64,000 bases of DNA from Ypsolopha sequella (taxonomy: Eukaryota > Arthropoda > Insecta > Lepidoptera > Ypsolophidae): NCBI GenBank assembly GCA_934047225.1, contig OW203993.1, positions 22,768,069-22,832,068 of the forward strand, in the 5' to 3' direction. A program made the position numbers and the translations under genes. Each line of letters opens with the position of its first letter. Position 1 is the first letter of the stretch. The notes beneath the pieces are model-generated. The model saw nothing but the letters and a program-made list of their open reading frames with translations. It did no database searches and had not been told where the DNA came from. This document shows positions 1-10,246 of the stretch, in pieces.

Positions 1-562
1 ATGAGGCTGTGACATACGGATGGATGGACAACGGAATCTCACCGTTAAAGTTCCAAAAATGTCAAAATTAAATTTTCTATTCGCAAAACAGTCGAATTAC
101 GGACGACTTGCGAGTCTGACTCGCACTTGACCGTTTTTCTTTTTATTTGGTACCATTTTTTTGTACTTTGCGCTTGTGCAAATTTAAAGGAGCTTGTGCT
201 TGAGCTTGTGTAAAACACTTCACTTTTCTAAAGAAATTTGTCACCCCATTGCCATCCCATGGGAACTGATATATGGGATAAAAAGTAGCCTATGTCCTAT
301 TTCAGGTCTAGAACTACATTTGTGCCAAGTTTCAGCCCAATCGGTAGGTACGGGGCGTGAAGGAGCAAAACATCACTTTTCTAAAGAAATTTGACAACCC
401 ATTGCCATCCCATGGGAACTGATTTATGGGATAAAAAGTAGCCTATGTGCTATTCCAGGTCCAGAACTACATTTGTGCAAATTTTCAGACCAATCGGTTC
501 AGTAGTTACGGCGTGAAGGAGTAACAAACATCCATCCAAACTTTCGCATTTATAATATTAGT
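1..562. repeat. Direct repeat, copy 1 (offset 1168 bp)
   Basis: Bases 1-562 recur almost unchanged at 1169-1730; the one difference I noticed is acaGTCG versus actGTCG near base 90. The copy may extend left of the window. It holds a degenerate GAGTCTGACTCGCACTTG block and ends in an RTE-like or SINE 3' tail reading CGTGAAGGAGTAACAAACAT, then TATAATATTAGTAGGAT. The 66-codon ORFs inside the two copies are identical and have no protein-like character. Confidence 0.9.
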
Positions 563-866
563 AGGATAGTAGGATAGGAAAAAGTAGCCTATGTCCTATT
601 TCAGGTCTAGAACTACATTTGTGCCAAGTTTCAGCCCAATCGGTAGGTACGGGGCGGGGCGTGAAGGAGCAAAACATCACTTTTCTAAAGAAATTTGACA
701 ACCCATTGCCATCCCATGGGAACTGATTTATGGGATAAAAAGTAGCCTATGTGCTATTCCAGGTCCAGAACTACATTTGTGCAAATTTTCAGACCAATCG
801 GTTCAGTAGTTACGGCGTGAAGGAGTAACAAACATCCATCCAAACTTTCGCATTTATAATATTAGT
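279..866. repeat. Two tandem ~300-bp units of an RTE/SINE-like 3' tail
   Basis: AAAAGTAGCCTATGTCCTAT starts near 281 and again near 580, and each unit runs to the TATAATATTAGT tail (about 560 and 866). The same unit appears once in the second large copy (about 1449-1729). GGGAT-rich simple sequence follows at 867-912. Confidence 0.85.
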
Positions 867-909
867 GGGATAGTGGGATTAGTGGGATGGGATAGTGGGA
901 TGGGATGGG

Positions 910-1168
910 ATTTGTATAAAAAAAAACGCTTTAATTATCCTGTAATTGGCCAGTTATGACCTATAATCGGGGTGGGTACATACATTTTTTTTGTGGTATT
1001 TCGACGATTTCTTGAAAAAGGTGCAAGTTAATATAGCCAAATTTTATAATTTTATAATCAGCTCCTTAATACTTATAATTTGATATCCATATTGTGGTTT
1101 TAGGAATATATTTTTTTTTCCTCTTTTGTGCAAAATTCTAAGTCTTTGTCTTTAACAGTGCTAAAGTT
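910..1168. repeat. Dispersed repeat related to 34375-34690
   Basis: Shares an ordered series of motifs with the element at 33834-34717: a TTTCTTGAAAAAGGTGC-like block, ACAATCAGCTCCTTAATA-like text, TTTAACAGTGCTAAAG, and GAGGCTGTGACATACGGA running into the next copy. The order is the same in both places, so this is an internal part of the same family. Confidence 0.75.
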
Positions 1169-1730
1169 ATGAGGCTGTGACATACGGATGGATGGACAAC
1201 GGAATCTCACCGTTAAAGTTCCAAAAATGTCAAAATTAAATTTTCTATTCGCAAAACTGTCGAATTACGGACGACTTGCGAGTCTGACTCGCACTTGACC
1301 GTTTTTCTTTTTATTTGGTACCATTTTTTTGTACTTTGCGCTTGTGCAAATTTAAAGGAGCTTGTGCTTGAGCTTGTGTAAAACACTTCACTTTTCTAAA
1401 GAAATTTGTCACCCCATTGCCATCCCATGGGAACTGATATATGGGATAAAAAGTAGCCTATGTCCTATTTCAGGTCTAGAACTACATTTGTGCCAAGTTT
1501 CAGCCCAATCGGTAGGTACGGGGCGTGAAGGAGCAAAACATCACTTTTCTAAAGAAATTTGACAACCCATTGCCATCCCATGGGAACTGATTTATGGGAT
1601 AAAAAGTAGCCTATGTGCTATTCCAGGTCCAGAACTACATTTGTGCAAATTTTCAGACCAATCGGTTCAGTAGTTACGGCGTGAAGGAGTAACAAACATC
1701 CATCCAAACTTTCGCATTTATAATATTAGT
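1169..1730. repeat. Direct repeat, copy 2
   Basis: Near-identical to 1-562. It is followed by diverged sequence in which GAAATGGGACGAATTT recurs (1739-1787 and 2013-2060), so 1731-2080 is itself an internally repeated stretch without coding signal. Confidence 0.9.
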
Positions 1731-2084
1731 GGGATTTTTTGAAATGGGACGAATTTGCACCGAATTTTAATATTTTCGGGGCGAAAAAAACATCATTGAG
1801 CATTGCTGCTGATCACTAATCGAGTCACCAATATGAATTCAGGCGGTTGATTAAATTTCACCTTTTAAGTATATTCCTTACAGCTTTTGTGACTGATAGT
1901 ACACTTACATTAAATAAATAGCAGCTTAGGTAAAAAAATCCATTGTTAAGACGAATGGGACGAATTTACACCCAAAAAGAGGACGAATTTTCACATTATT
2001 AATGTATTTTTTGAAATGGGACGATTTTGCATCGAATTTAAATATTTTCGGGACAAATTTCTAGAAGACGGATATACCCAAAAT

Positions 2085-2170
2085 ACCTAACCCATTACAC
2101 TTAAAGTTTCGCAAAAATATTCAATGTACAAACACGATCTTTTTATTTTACTACTAATTGTTAGTATAGT
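2085..2170. repeat. Dispersed ~80-bp repeat (three copies in window)
   Basis: The block TTCGCAAAAATATTCAATGT followed by an A/T-rich CTTTTT-ACTACT stretch is related to 23401-23480 and 57905-57980. No coding signal. Confidence 0.6.
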
Positions 2171-2369
2171 CACAGAATAAAATACTACGGTATAGTATAG
2201 AAGATCCAGTCACGTGGAACGAGAAGTAACCGTTGCTTGGTAAACCCACACCACAGACATGTATCTGAGATATATCGGGTTACTTTTAAATTGCATGTAG
2301 CATTTTTATGAAGCTTCGTATTATACTCGGGTATAAGTATCAGCGTTGCTTTCTTTTGCTAGAAATAAT

Positions 2370-2496
2370 AGTAGTTTATGCTACTAGGGCGAAAAGGAAT
2401 AAATTACGAGGACGATTTAAAACACGAGCGTAGCGAGTGTTTTAAACGTAACCGAGTAATTTATTGCTTTTACGCCCGTGTATCATACTACGTTTT
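2370..2496. repeat. Hairpin MITE-like element
   Basis: Imperfect inverted repeat: GGGCGAAAAGGAATAAATTAC on the left pairs with GTAATTTATTGCTTTTACGCCC on the right. The centre is a perfect palindrome around ACACGAGCGTAGCGAGTGTT. No ORF. Confidence 0.7.
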
Positions 2497-3521
2497 TCAA
2501 TGCATAGTGTGAGGAAATGAAAATAAATATAATCTTGTGAACTTTAAATTATAATTGGCTCAAAAGGACTGTATCCAGAGCCGTTAAACAGTGGAAAAAA
2601 AGTATAACATCTATGGTACACAGGAAAGGCTGCAGGTTAGCCAACCATTGTAAATAAATAAAAAAAAATAATAATAATAAAGCCCTAGGGCAAAATAATC
2701 GACTTTTTGTTCGGTTTTGATGCATAAAAAGTGGGCCTTTACGAGCACATGCATTGAAAATATATTTTGCCGTTATATCAACAATAAAATATGAGTTAAA
2801 ATGAAGGCTATGATGTGATTTGAACATTTTAAATTGGGTGGTAATGACAGGAACGAAAATCGATTTTTTTTAAGAGCGCGCTGATCTTTTTACACACACA
2901 AACACGTTTTTATAACTCTTATTTGAAGTAGTAAACAATTAAATTAAAATCTAGGCAAATATATTGGTATTATTGGGGATATATACTAGACAGTATACAC
3001 GATGGAAACACGATTTGATAAAGTTGGCTCGATAGAATAAATTCGCTAAGCTACCTCTTTTCAAGATTTTTTTCCTGTTTGCCTACTTTTTATATAAATA
3101 AGTAATTTGATATTATGATTACTTCACTAAAATAAAGTTCATAGACGTCTGGAGCGTTTATACACGATAGTTTTTTATTTAAGAACAATATGATGAAAAT
3201 AACAAAAAAAAACATTGAAAAAGTGCAAAAGTTTGGTTATTGTTATTTCTTTACTCTTTGCACGTAAAGAAAAATATAGAGATAAAGGCAAACGCTCGGC
3301 GCGCTTAAATAAGACGATAACAAAAAAAAAAATTGGGTTTTTTCGAATCCATTTACTCCACTATAACATCATCTACGTATTTCATTTTTGGGTAAATGTT
3401 TATTGAGTATTTGATTAAGATTCTCATTGAAGGAAAACGCGATTGGATGAAATTTTCTCGATAGAATTTAATTCCGAAAAGACCTCTAAATTGTTTTACT
3501 TTTTCCTGTAATTCTGAAATC
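2497..3521. other. A/T-rich sequence, no gene recognised
   Basis: Short ORFs only, none protein-like. Two blocks near 3005-3060 and 3425-3485 share the pattern CGATT-GATAAA/GGATGAA followed by CTCGATAGAAT. It also occurs at the window end (63970-64000), so these are scraps of one dispersed repeat. Confidence 0.5.
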
Positions 3522-3735
3522 CTAACTAATTTCATTATTAAATTGCATTCAAAATGTGGATATTATGTATTTGTAAAGTCTCCTTGAAAATCTTTTTCAC
3601 AAAATAGCTTAGGTACATTTTATATTAATAAAAAACCGACTTCTAGCTACTTTTCCACGAATCCGTCCCACTCGCACTGAGGGTTTTTCGCATATGGAGT
3701 AACAGGGACGCTAAAACTTTTACATATCGCCTTAA
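3522..3735 (+). repeat. Dispersed repeat A, copy 1
   Basis: From CTAACTAATTTCATT through AATAAAAAACCGACTT and CCGTCCCACTCGCACTGAGG to ACATATCGCCTTA. A second full-length copy is at 9596-9806 in the same orientation and a partial inverted copy at 7338-7447. Confidence 0.85.
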
Positions 3736-3845
3736 CAACAATAAAATAGTCAAAAATTTACACACCACTTTTTGGATACAGCACTGTGTGTTATTGCACG
3801 TACAGGCAATTTGTACGATTTAGTACAAAAACTTTACATACATAC

Positions 3846-4035
3846 TCTTACATATACTCACGCCTGTATCCCAGAGGGGTAAGCAGAGACTACAGATTTC
3901 CATCTGCTACGATCCAGACACACCTCTTCCACATCCATCAACCTAGTCATACAGGCTCTTCTATTTTGAGTATATTTGACATTGGCCTTCTTCAGTATGT
4001 CACCGATTTCATAATAATATAGATGTAATAGCTTT
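3846..4035 (-). mobile_element. RTE-like LINE 3' end, remnant (family 1)
   Basis: On the minus strand this reads as the C-terminal end of a non-LTR ORF2: MTRLMDVEEV, then DRSRWKSVVSAYPSG. The same ending occurs at 33229-33400 (minus) and 60845-61058 (plus). Only the 3' end is present, as is usual for 5'-truncated LINEs. The RTE assignment rests on resemblance only. Confidence 0.6.
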
Positions 4036-4275
4036 GACGCCGCAATAAGAACTGCCAATAGGTAGCCTGTCATGTCAGCGTCCGTACGGTCTACAAAGAA
4101 ATAGGTAACCTGGCCCAGCGTCTTAGGATCAAATTGTTTGATTTCACGACTCAATGACGAGTGATTGACGACATGAAGAATACTTAATCAATAGTGAATG
4201 TGTGTATGTATTGACCTAGTATTCCTCATCTCATCTATCTGTCACTCACCTGTGAGACTTGCGCTGGGCCTGGTT

Positions 4276-4930
4276 TTGCACCTGTGGCTAGGGTTGCCAA
4301 CTATTTTTAGAAGAAATAAAGTATACCTGATTTCAGGGAAGGTAAATAAAAAGTACGGTCCTTTAAAGAAAAGTATCCTTTATCTAGGGGGTCAATTTTT
4401 TTTTGAAAAATATTTCGAGGCAGCGGACGGTAGGAACTAGGAAGGCCAGGCTTGTAATCCTTTAGTGAAACTGTATTTTTTGTGCTCTTTGCACAAACAC
4501 AAACGCACAAATCATACATTTTCCCTCGGATTTCTTTACGGCTGTGTATTTGCTGGTTGGTATTTTCAGTTTATGTCAAACTTTACGTAAAGATTAAAAT
4601 AAAGTATTTTCACGTACTTTATTGGTATTCAAAAGTATAAAGTACAGAGACCCAAAATAACGTAAGCTACTTTATTTTAAAGTACGGTTGGCAACCCTAC
4701 CTGTGGCCCTACGTAGAAATTTATTTTGAATGACTTGAAGTTTGTGTAAGTGTGTTTTTGCGGATTGTGCAAACACAACACTTGCATAAGTAAAAATGGG
4801 ACGGATGCAAGACAGATAGAGTCTGAGTTTACTGCGTAGTGACAGCTTATTTTTTGAGTATGTTAAGGGGGCGAGTCGGCTTGACATGAATTTAGCCCTG
4901 TTTCTCACAATATTTATGTGTGGGCTTGGA
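4276..4930 (-). mobile_element. Jockey-like LINE remnant, split by a hAT-like element
   Basis: On the minus strand 4708-4930 encodes INIVRNRAKF, LSLRSKLRLYLSCIRPIFTY, ASVVFAQSAKT and LQVIQNKFLRRATG. This is closely similar to the C-terminal third of the LINE at 20112-23016. The homology resumes left of the inserted element (TGCACCTGTGGCCCTACGTAG once the insert and one target copy are discounted) and then stops, so this is a fragment. Confidence 0.85.
4289..4699. mobile_element. Non-autonomous hAT-like transposon with 8-bp TSD
   Basis: The ends are inverted repeats TAGGGTTGCCAACT and GGTTGGCAACCCTA. Exact 8-bp duplications CCTGTGGC flank it at 4281-4288 and 4700-4707. The 8-bp duplication and T/CAGGG-type ends are hallmarks of hAT elements. 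The 411-bp interior has short shared ends (AATAAAGTA and TACTTTATT) and no transposase ORF. It is inserted in a LINE remnant. Confidence 0.92.
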
Positions 4931-5281
4931 CAAATAAACCAGAGGACGAGAAACGCAAGAACAACGTATGAAAACACGGTCGACCAACATATGCGGGGCG
5001 AGGGGAGAGTGCCTTGTCATTTTTTCCGTCAACTATTGACTTTAGTGCATGAAAAAGTCGATAAAAATTTCATCGACAACTAATGAACGAATGAATGAAC
5101 GAGTACGAGTATAATAAATTACCAGATTAAATAAAACAGTGTTTGATTTGACTGGTGATATTGAAAATGTAATTTTACAATCATTTTAATTTTCAATTTT
5201 ACTTAAACCAGGTATTTTATTTGTGTTTTTTTACCTGGTTCTCTTTTGTTGACTTTAAATAGAGGAAAGTAGGTCTCTCAC
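4931..5281. other. No gene recognised; downstream part of MTMR-like intron 2
   Basis: Nothing recognisable apart from low-complexity A/T. By the exon model at 5282-5398 the right-hand side is the start of the next intron on the minus strand. Confidence 0.5.
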
Positions 5282-5398
5282 CCAGGTCTCCTTCTTCATC
5301 TCATGGTCGACGAAGATGAGATGAGTAGTGGCGAAGTGTAGCGTGCCCTTCGACGGGTTCCGTACGTTGTACTTATCGAGGAGCTGGACGTTCTCGAT
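5282..5398 (-). CDS. Mtmr6: Myotubularin-related phosphatase (MTMR6/7/8 type), exon 2
   Basis: A 117-nt internal exon on the minus strand, open for exactly 39 codons. A polypyrimidine tract and CAG precede it (acceptor at 5399-5400), and the donor GTGAGA follows it. The peptide contains IENVQLLDKYN, then GTLHFATTHLIFV and ends KKETW. This matches the N-terminal start of the PH-GRAM domain of MTMR6/7/8, whose vertebrate members read VENVRLLDR, GTLYLTATHVIFV and RKETW at the same spacing. These proteins dephosphorylate PI3P and PI(3,5)P2 at endosomal membranes, and the GRAM domain helps membrane binding. The catalytic exons are not in the window; they should lie to the left of base 1. It sits among transposon remnants but its codon use is ordinary and it is unbroken. 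Family recognition is confident; the choice between 6, 7 and 8 is not. Confidence 0.85.
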
Positions 5399-7337
5399 CT
5401 GGAAGTAAGAAAAAAAAAAAAACGTTTACATTGCTTATGTTTTTTGAAGTTTTTGGTGAATATTAGGGACTTTTGTATACTTAGTAGATAGGTAACATTA
5501 AATGAAACCACATACTTTGTGTGATCACACAAAACAATTTTTCCATAGAAACATACTTTACACAAATGATTAAGACGAGGTGCAACCACGCATGTTGTGT
5601 GATAAAAGCTACACTCCGTACATTTTAGCTTGATTAGAATGACAGGTCTCATCAGTTCATAGATTTTCATGCGGTTTAATCCAACGAGTTCCAGTGAAGT
5701 CGATCAATTGACGATATCTGTCATTGTAATCAAGCTATAATGTACGGAGTATAGGAGGTTTCTGGAGTAAGGGTCTCGCCATGTTTACGTTTTATATTCT
5801 CCCAAATTTCTCCCATTTTCTGCCACGGCCGAAGGATGACTGAACAAACTCGGGAAAATATAAAAACCAAACACGGTGAGTCCCGTACCCTTAATTTAAA
5901 ATCTCATCTAGTAAGTTTTTGATGAAGAATTGAGAAGCCTACTATGAAGCATGTTATATGATAAGACAAGATAATTTTTGTAAGATAAGACAATTTTAAG
6001 TAAAGAAAGTACTCGGTTATAAAATAATATTTAGATATAAGGTTTCTGAAAAATAAACGGTAGGTACCTAGTTGTAGTCATAATTCCGAGATCTCGGTAA
6101 AGAAAGCTTATTTTCAAGAGATTCGTTTATATTACTGAAACTAAATATTTTACGTTTTCTGTTTGATATACCATTTAATTAGTGTTACCAGCCAGGCATT
6201 TATTGAAGCTGTTGAAGTTGTCTAAAATTAAGAAAAAAAAATCCTTGTTTAGCCTTATTATGTCGTATAAATTAAAGATTTCAAAAGTTTAGATGAGCCC
6301 TGGCACCTAAAATCTATTGCATTGTTTTTTTAATGACGTGCGCACACTTATGAGTGCGCAATCTGTCTACCTACGGTCAGCAAACTGATCAGACTACTAA
6401 AGTCGTAAAAATTCAAAACTTCAAGTGCACTTAAGGCGTCCAACTATCGCTGTGTTCAGATGAGCATTGATTCCAAACGTGTGGGCGTCACCCATTTAAA
6501 GGAAACATTTTGGTGCTGTCTTACTAAGGTAAGGACTTATCTTTGCTTTTGAATTCTTAGTATAAAGTATAAATATAATTTTTTTACCTCGATCTATATT
6601 TGGCCCCTAAACAATACGTTTGTTCGTGGTCAAATTATAGGAAATTTGCAGAAAATCTTGATTAAGAAAAATAATTATAAAAAAAATGGACATGTAGACA
6701 AACTTAAAACTATGAATATAAAGTAGTCGGGTCATATAAATAGTCAGGTTCCGAATTTTGAAAAAAAAAAAAAAAAAAACAATAAAATACGTTCGAATTT
6801 TGAATGTTTCACGATTTTAAAAACATAGGGTTTTGCAGAATTTTTTTTTAGTTTTCAATATAGCGTGGACACAAAAAGAGTCGCTGTAATTGCGTTGCAT
6901 AGTTGTGGATACGCTGCAAGTGAAATTTTCAAACTTCTGAAAAACTTGAAAATAACACAAAGGTTCGTTTATAGCACTATTAAACGACACGAGGAAGATA
7001 GAAGACGAAGATAGAGGAAGATAGTGGTCGATCTCGTACGGTTCGCAATCCAGCGGTGATCAATGTACAATGCACTTAAGTATCTTTGTATGTGTATAAC
7101 TAAGAAATTAAATCCAAACACATGTAAAAATTCTCCTTAAAAAACACTAGATAACGACTCCCAAAAGGACTAAAAAGCCCAATTTATTTCACACCAGAGA
7201 CCAAAAGGCTCGCAACGTTTTCAGTAGTAGAGTAGCTCGCAGGCTAATTTTAGCAAAAAGGGTCCAGTTTCAGCCTCAAGGGCTGGCGGCGAAGCACTTG
7301 TTAACGAAAGGGCGGAATTATTCAGAAGGTAGACCCT
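5399..7337. other. Intron sequence with no gene recognised
   Basis: A/T-rich, with an A-run at about 6762-6779. The ORFs here are short, have no protein-like composition and are not supported by splice sites. No named repeat family was found in this stretch. Confidence 0.5.
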
Positions 7338-7447
7338 TAAGGCGATATGTAAAGGTTTTAGCGTCCCTCCATATGCGAAAAAACCCTCAGTGCGAGAGGG
7401 ACGGATTTGAGGAAAAGTAGCAAAAACTCGGTTTTTTATTAATATAA
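7338..7447 (-). repeat. Dispersed repeat A, partial inverted copy
   Basis: Reverse complement of the second half of the repeat at 3522-3735: AAGGCGATATGTAAAGGTTT, then CTCAGTGCGAGAGGGACGGA and GGTTTTTTATT. Confidence 0.8.
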
Positions 7448-7689
7448 AACGTACTAAAATTGCTATCAAAATTTCGTTTAACCAGGTCCTAGATACTGTT
7501 AAAGCCCACCTAATAAAATATAATAGCAGTCCATATGTCATTCCAAATTGTCAAACCAGGAGATTTGGTGTCGGAAAAGACCTCACTGATAAACCCTATG
7601 GGTTTTTGTTGATTGTGCATTTTTGTAACTAGGTTAAGATTTTTGAAAATAAAGAAATTACTTAAAAAAAAAAAACAATAAATATTTGT

Positions 7690-7850
7690 ATCGAGCCGAA
7701 TTGCTTCAATCGCGTTTCCTTTTAAAAGGTCCCTAATAAAAGATTCCAAAAATGATAAACTATTTTATCAAAACAATACATTATTTACTGAAGTAGATAT
7801 GTAAGTTCCAAAAGTGTCGATTTTTTTTCCGTAGCGCCTTAAATTTATCA
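7690..7850 (-). repeat. Dispersed repeat B, copy 1 (second at 63835-63985)
   Basis: TTTACTGAAGTAGATATG, then AAAAGTGTCGATTTTTTT and GTAGCGCCTTAAA, match the reverse complement of 63835-63985. Confidence 0.75.
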
Positions 7851-7924
7851 TACGATAGAGGAGATTTTGCAAAAATGAGAATATTGTACCTACGCTATTT
7901 CACTTTGTTTATTTATGATGTTGC

Positions 7925-8010
7925 TAGTTTAGGGTTCCGTACCCGAAGGGTGCAAAACGGGATCCTATTACTAAGCCTCCGCTATCTGTCTGTCTGTCCG
8001 TCTGTCACAG
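7925..8010. repeat. GGGTTCCGTACC-type repeat fragment
   Basis: AGGGTTCCGTACCCGAAGGG, CGGGATCCTATTACTAAG and a CTGTCTGTCTGTCC run resemble the 3' half of the GTGCGAGTCGGACTCGC family (23946-24224). Adjacent sequence to 9216 shows no gene. Confidence 0.55.
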
Positions 8011-9216
8011 AGGTCTACAGCTTCAGCCGTTATAGGTATCCAGTTGAAAGGAGACGGCCAGTTCCCCATAAGCAAAATGCCTTAAGAGAGTACACAAATA
8101 TATTGTGGTCAATGATAAAGAACAAATTCAAAATAACACGGTTTGACTATCCATTTAAAACGGACACCATCTTTTAATAACTTTTTATGATAAATCGTTT
8201 TTATTTTGAGGTTATTTTCATATGGCATTACGAAAATAAACTTCAGCGCGTTTGAAACATTCATAGTTGTAACAATGTTTCACGATGATTCTGATATATT
8301 TAAAAGAGTATGCTCGAATGTCAGTCGTAATGTAATCTCTATCAAAATCCAGAAGAAAAGCATGAATCGTGAAATAAAAAGCTGGGACTGCCGATTGCGT
8401 CACGCATGACTCTTATCAAAGCACGCTGGAAGCGTAGTTTGTGGACTACTTGGTTGATGGCGCGCGCTTTCGTTTCGTTCGGTGTTCTCTCTCATGACCG
8501 GCTGCGACATTAAGTACTTATTTATTTTAATATATGTGTCCGTGTTATTATAAAAGTGAAACTAGCTACGAATAAATCTAACAAAAATTATAGTATAAAT
8601 TGATTTCGTGTACGCGGTTAAGGCCGATTCTGGCCATCTCCTTTCACAGAATACGTTTTACTGTGGCCTCTATAACGACAAATAACAAAATTTTAAAATA
8701 ACCTAAGGGGGTTCCCATACAAATAAAACCTCGAAAAAGTTGCATTTCTTAACGTTATCATGTCCCCCCTTTATCTACGAAACAATTGAAACGAAAAATA
8801 TAAAAAAATCATGTTAATATGTGATTACGTAAAGGTTACAAGAAAAATATAGCAGTTAAGATGGGTAGCAGTTAAGGGTTCCGTGTGAGCTACGAATCGT
8901 TTCAGTTTGAAATATGGTATTGAAATTTCATTTATTGCAAAATTAGGTTCTTTTTTGACGTTTGTCTTCATTTCATGCTAAATTAGGTTCTTTTTGACGT
9001 CCTTAGTTTGTCTTTACAATCGAAATTCCCTGCGTTCCGATTCACGACATAATCGATTATATCGCGTCTGACGCTCTTTTTTCGCAAAATGATACTGGCC
9101 ACAAACAAAAGCCGCCGGCCGAAACCTGAAAAAAAAAATGTAAAAAATTGCGCCGCGCTTTGCAAAGTGATAAAATACATTAAATTTGAAAGGAAAAATT
9201 AAATATTTTAACACAT
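8011..9216. other. No gene recognised
   Basis: Several 60-67-codon ORFs on both strands overlap each other and have no splice or composition support. TTAGGTTCTTTTTTGACG is repeated at 8942 and 8980. Confidence 0.45.
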
Positions 9217-9375
9217 AAATCAGGTAGTAGAAAAAGTATCGTTCGCAACGAGCAAAAATGGGTTTTCTTACCCTCGGAATGTAAGCTTGACGTTCGCCTT
9301 AGGCTCATGTCGAAACTAGCTTCATTCCTCGGGTAAGAAAATCCGCCATTTTGTACTCGTCACGAAATATACTAT
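9217..9375. repeat. Imperfect hairpin MITE-like element
   Basis: GCAACGAGCAAAAATGGG and TTTTCTTACCC on the left pair with GGGTAAGAAAATCCGCCATT and TTGTACTCGTCACG on the right, around an unpaired centre of about 50 bp. No ORF. Confidence 0.7.
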
Positions 9376-9595
9376 TTCACACACCTACAATATTTTTAAA
9401 AGACCTATCTAACGACAACATGGGATAGACGAGAAAAAAATCATCCCCACTTTAAGTGTTGGGGAAGAGGTACCGTAAAAAAATTGTTTTGAAGATTTTA
9501 TTTTACCACTTTGTCGGTGTGATTAATATTATTAATATGCCTAATAATAGCTTTGTAGTACTAAGAGTCTCTGAGCTAAGCGGCGGACAGACAGA

Positions 9596-9806
9596 CTAAC
9601 TAATTTCATTGCGAAATTGCATTCAAGATGTGGATATTATGTATATATATGTAAAGTCTCCTTGAAAATCCAAAATAACTTAGTACATTTTATATTAATA
9701 AAAAACCGACTTTTTGCTACTTTTCCACGAATCCGTCCCACTCGCACTGAGGGTTTTTTCCCATACGGAGTAACAGGGACGGTAAAATTTTTACGCATCG
9801 CCTTCC
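9596..9806 (+). repeat. Dispersed repeat A, copy 2
   Basis: Collinear with 3522-3735 over about 210 bp with scattered substitutions and small indels. Confidence 0.85.
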
Positions 9807-10098
9807 TTAACTCAAAATGACTCTATTGGTGACTGGGTGACTCGTAGTCGAGCGATTTACACAAAATTGTCCTATAGTGGTCCGTAAACAGGGTCATCTT
9901 TTGGTAGCCGGTTTTACAAGATTATATCTTTCTTACACGTTCGCTTATAACTCCAAAACTTTTTGAGGCGGTATACTGGGTGGCACGTAGAGATTGAGCA
10001 TATGGAGAAAATCTAAACTATAGAGTGCTCTAAGGGCGCTCGTCATCGATTTTTAGAGAAAATAAAAACTGAGTGCAAAGCTTTTAGAAAAATTACTT

Positions 10099-10246
10099 AA
10101 GTTAGCCAGGAACCGAACCTGCTCATTTTGCAAAAAAAAAAAAAAAACCAGTATTGTTGCATCAATCGATAGTGTTTCTAATAATCGAAATATTAATTGA
10201 CGCAGCAATACAGTTAACAGTGACTATTCGATTCCTGGCTAGGTCA
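10099..10246. repeat. Hairpin MITE-like element
   Basis: TTAGCCAGGAACCGAA on the left pairs with TTCGATTCCTGGCTAGG on the right. A second inner pair is ATTGTTGCATCAAT and ATTGACGCAGCAAT. An A-run lies inside (10132-10147), and a (TC)n microsatellite follows at 10292-10311. Confidence 0.65.

Noticed and set aside
194..394. 66-codon ORF as a gene (also 1362-1562)
   Set aside because: Lies wholly in a duplicated 3'-tail repeat with no protein-like composition; identical in both copies only because the DNA is.
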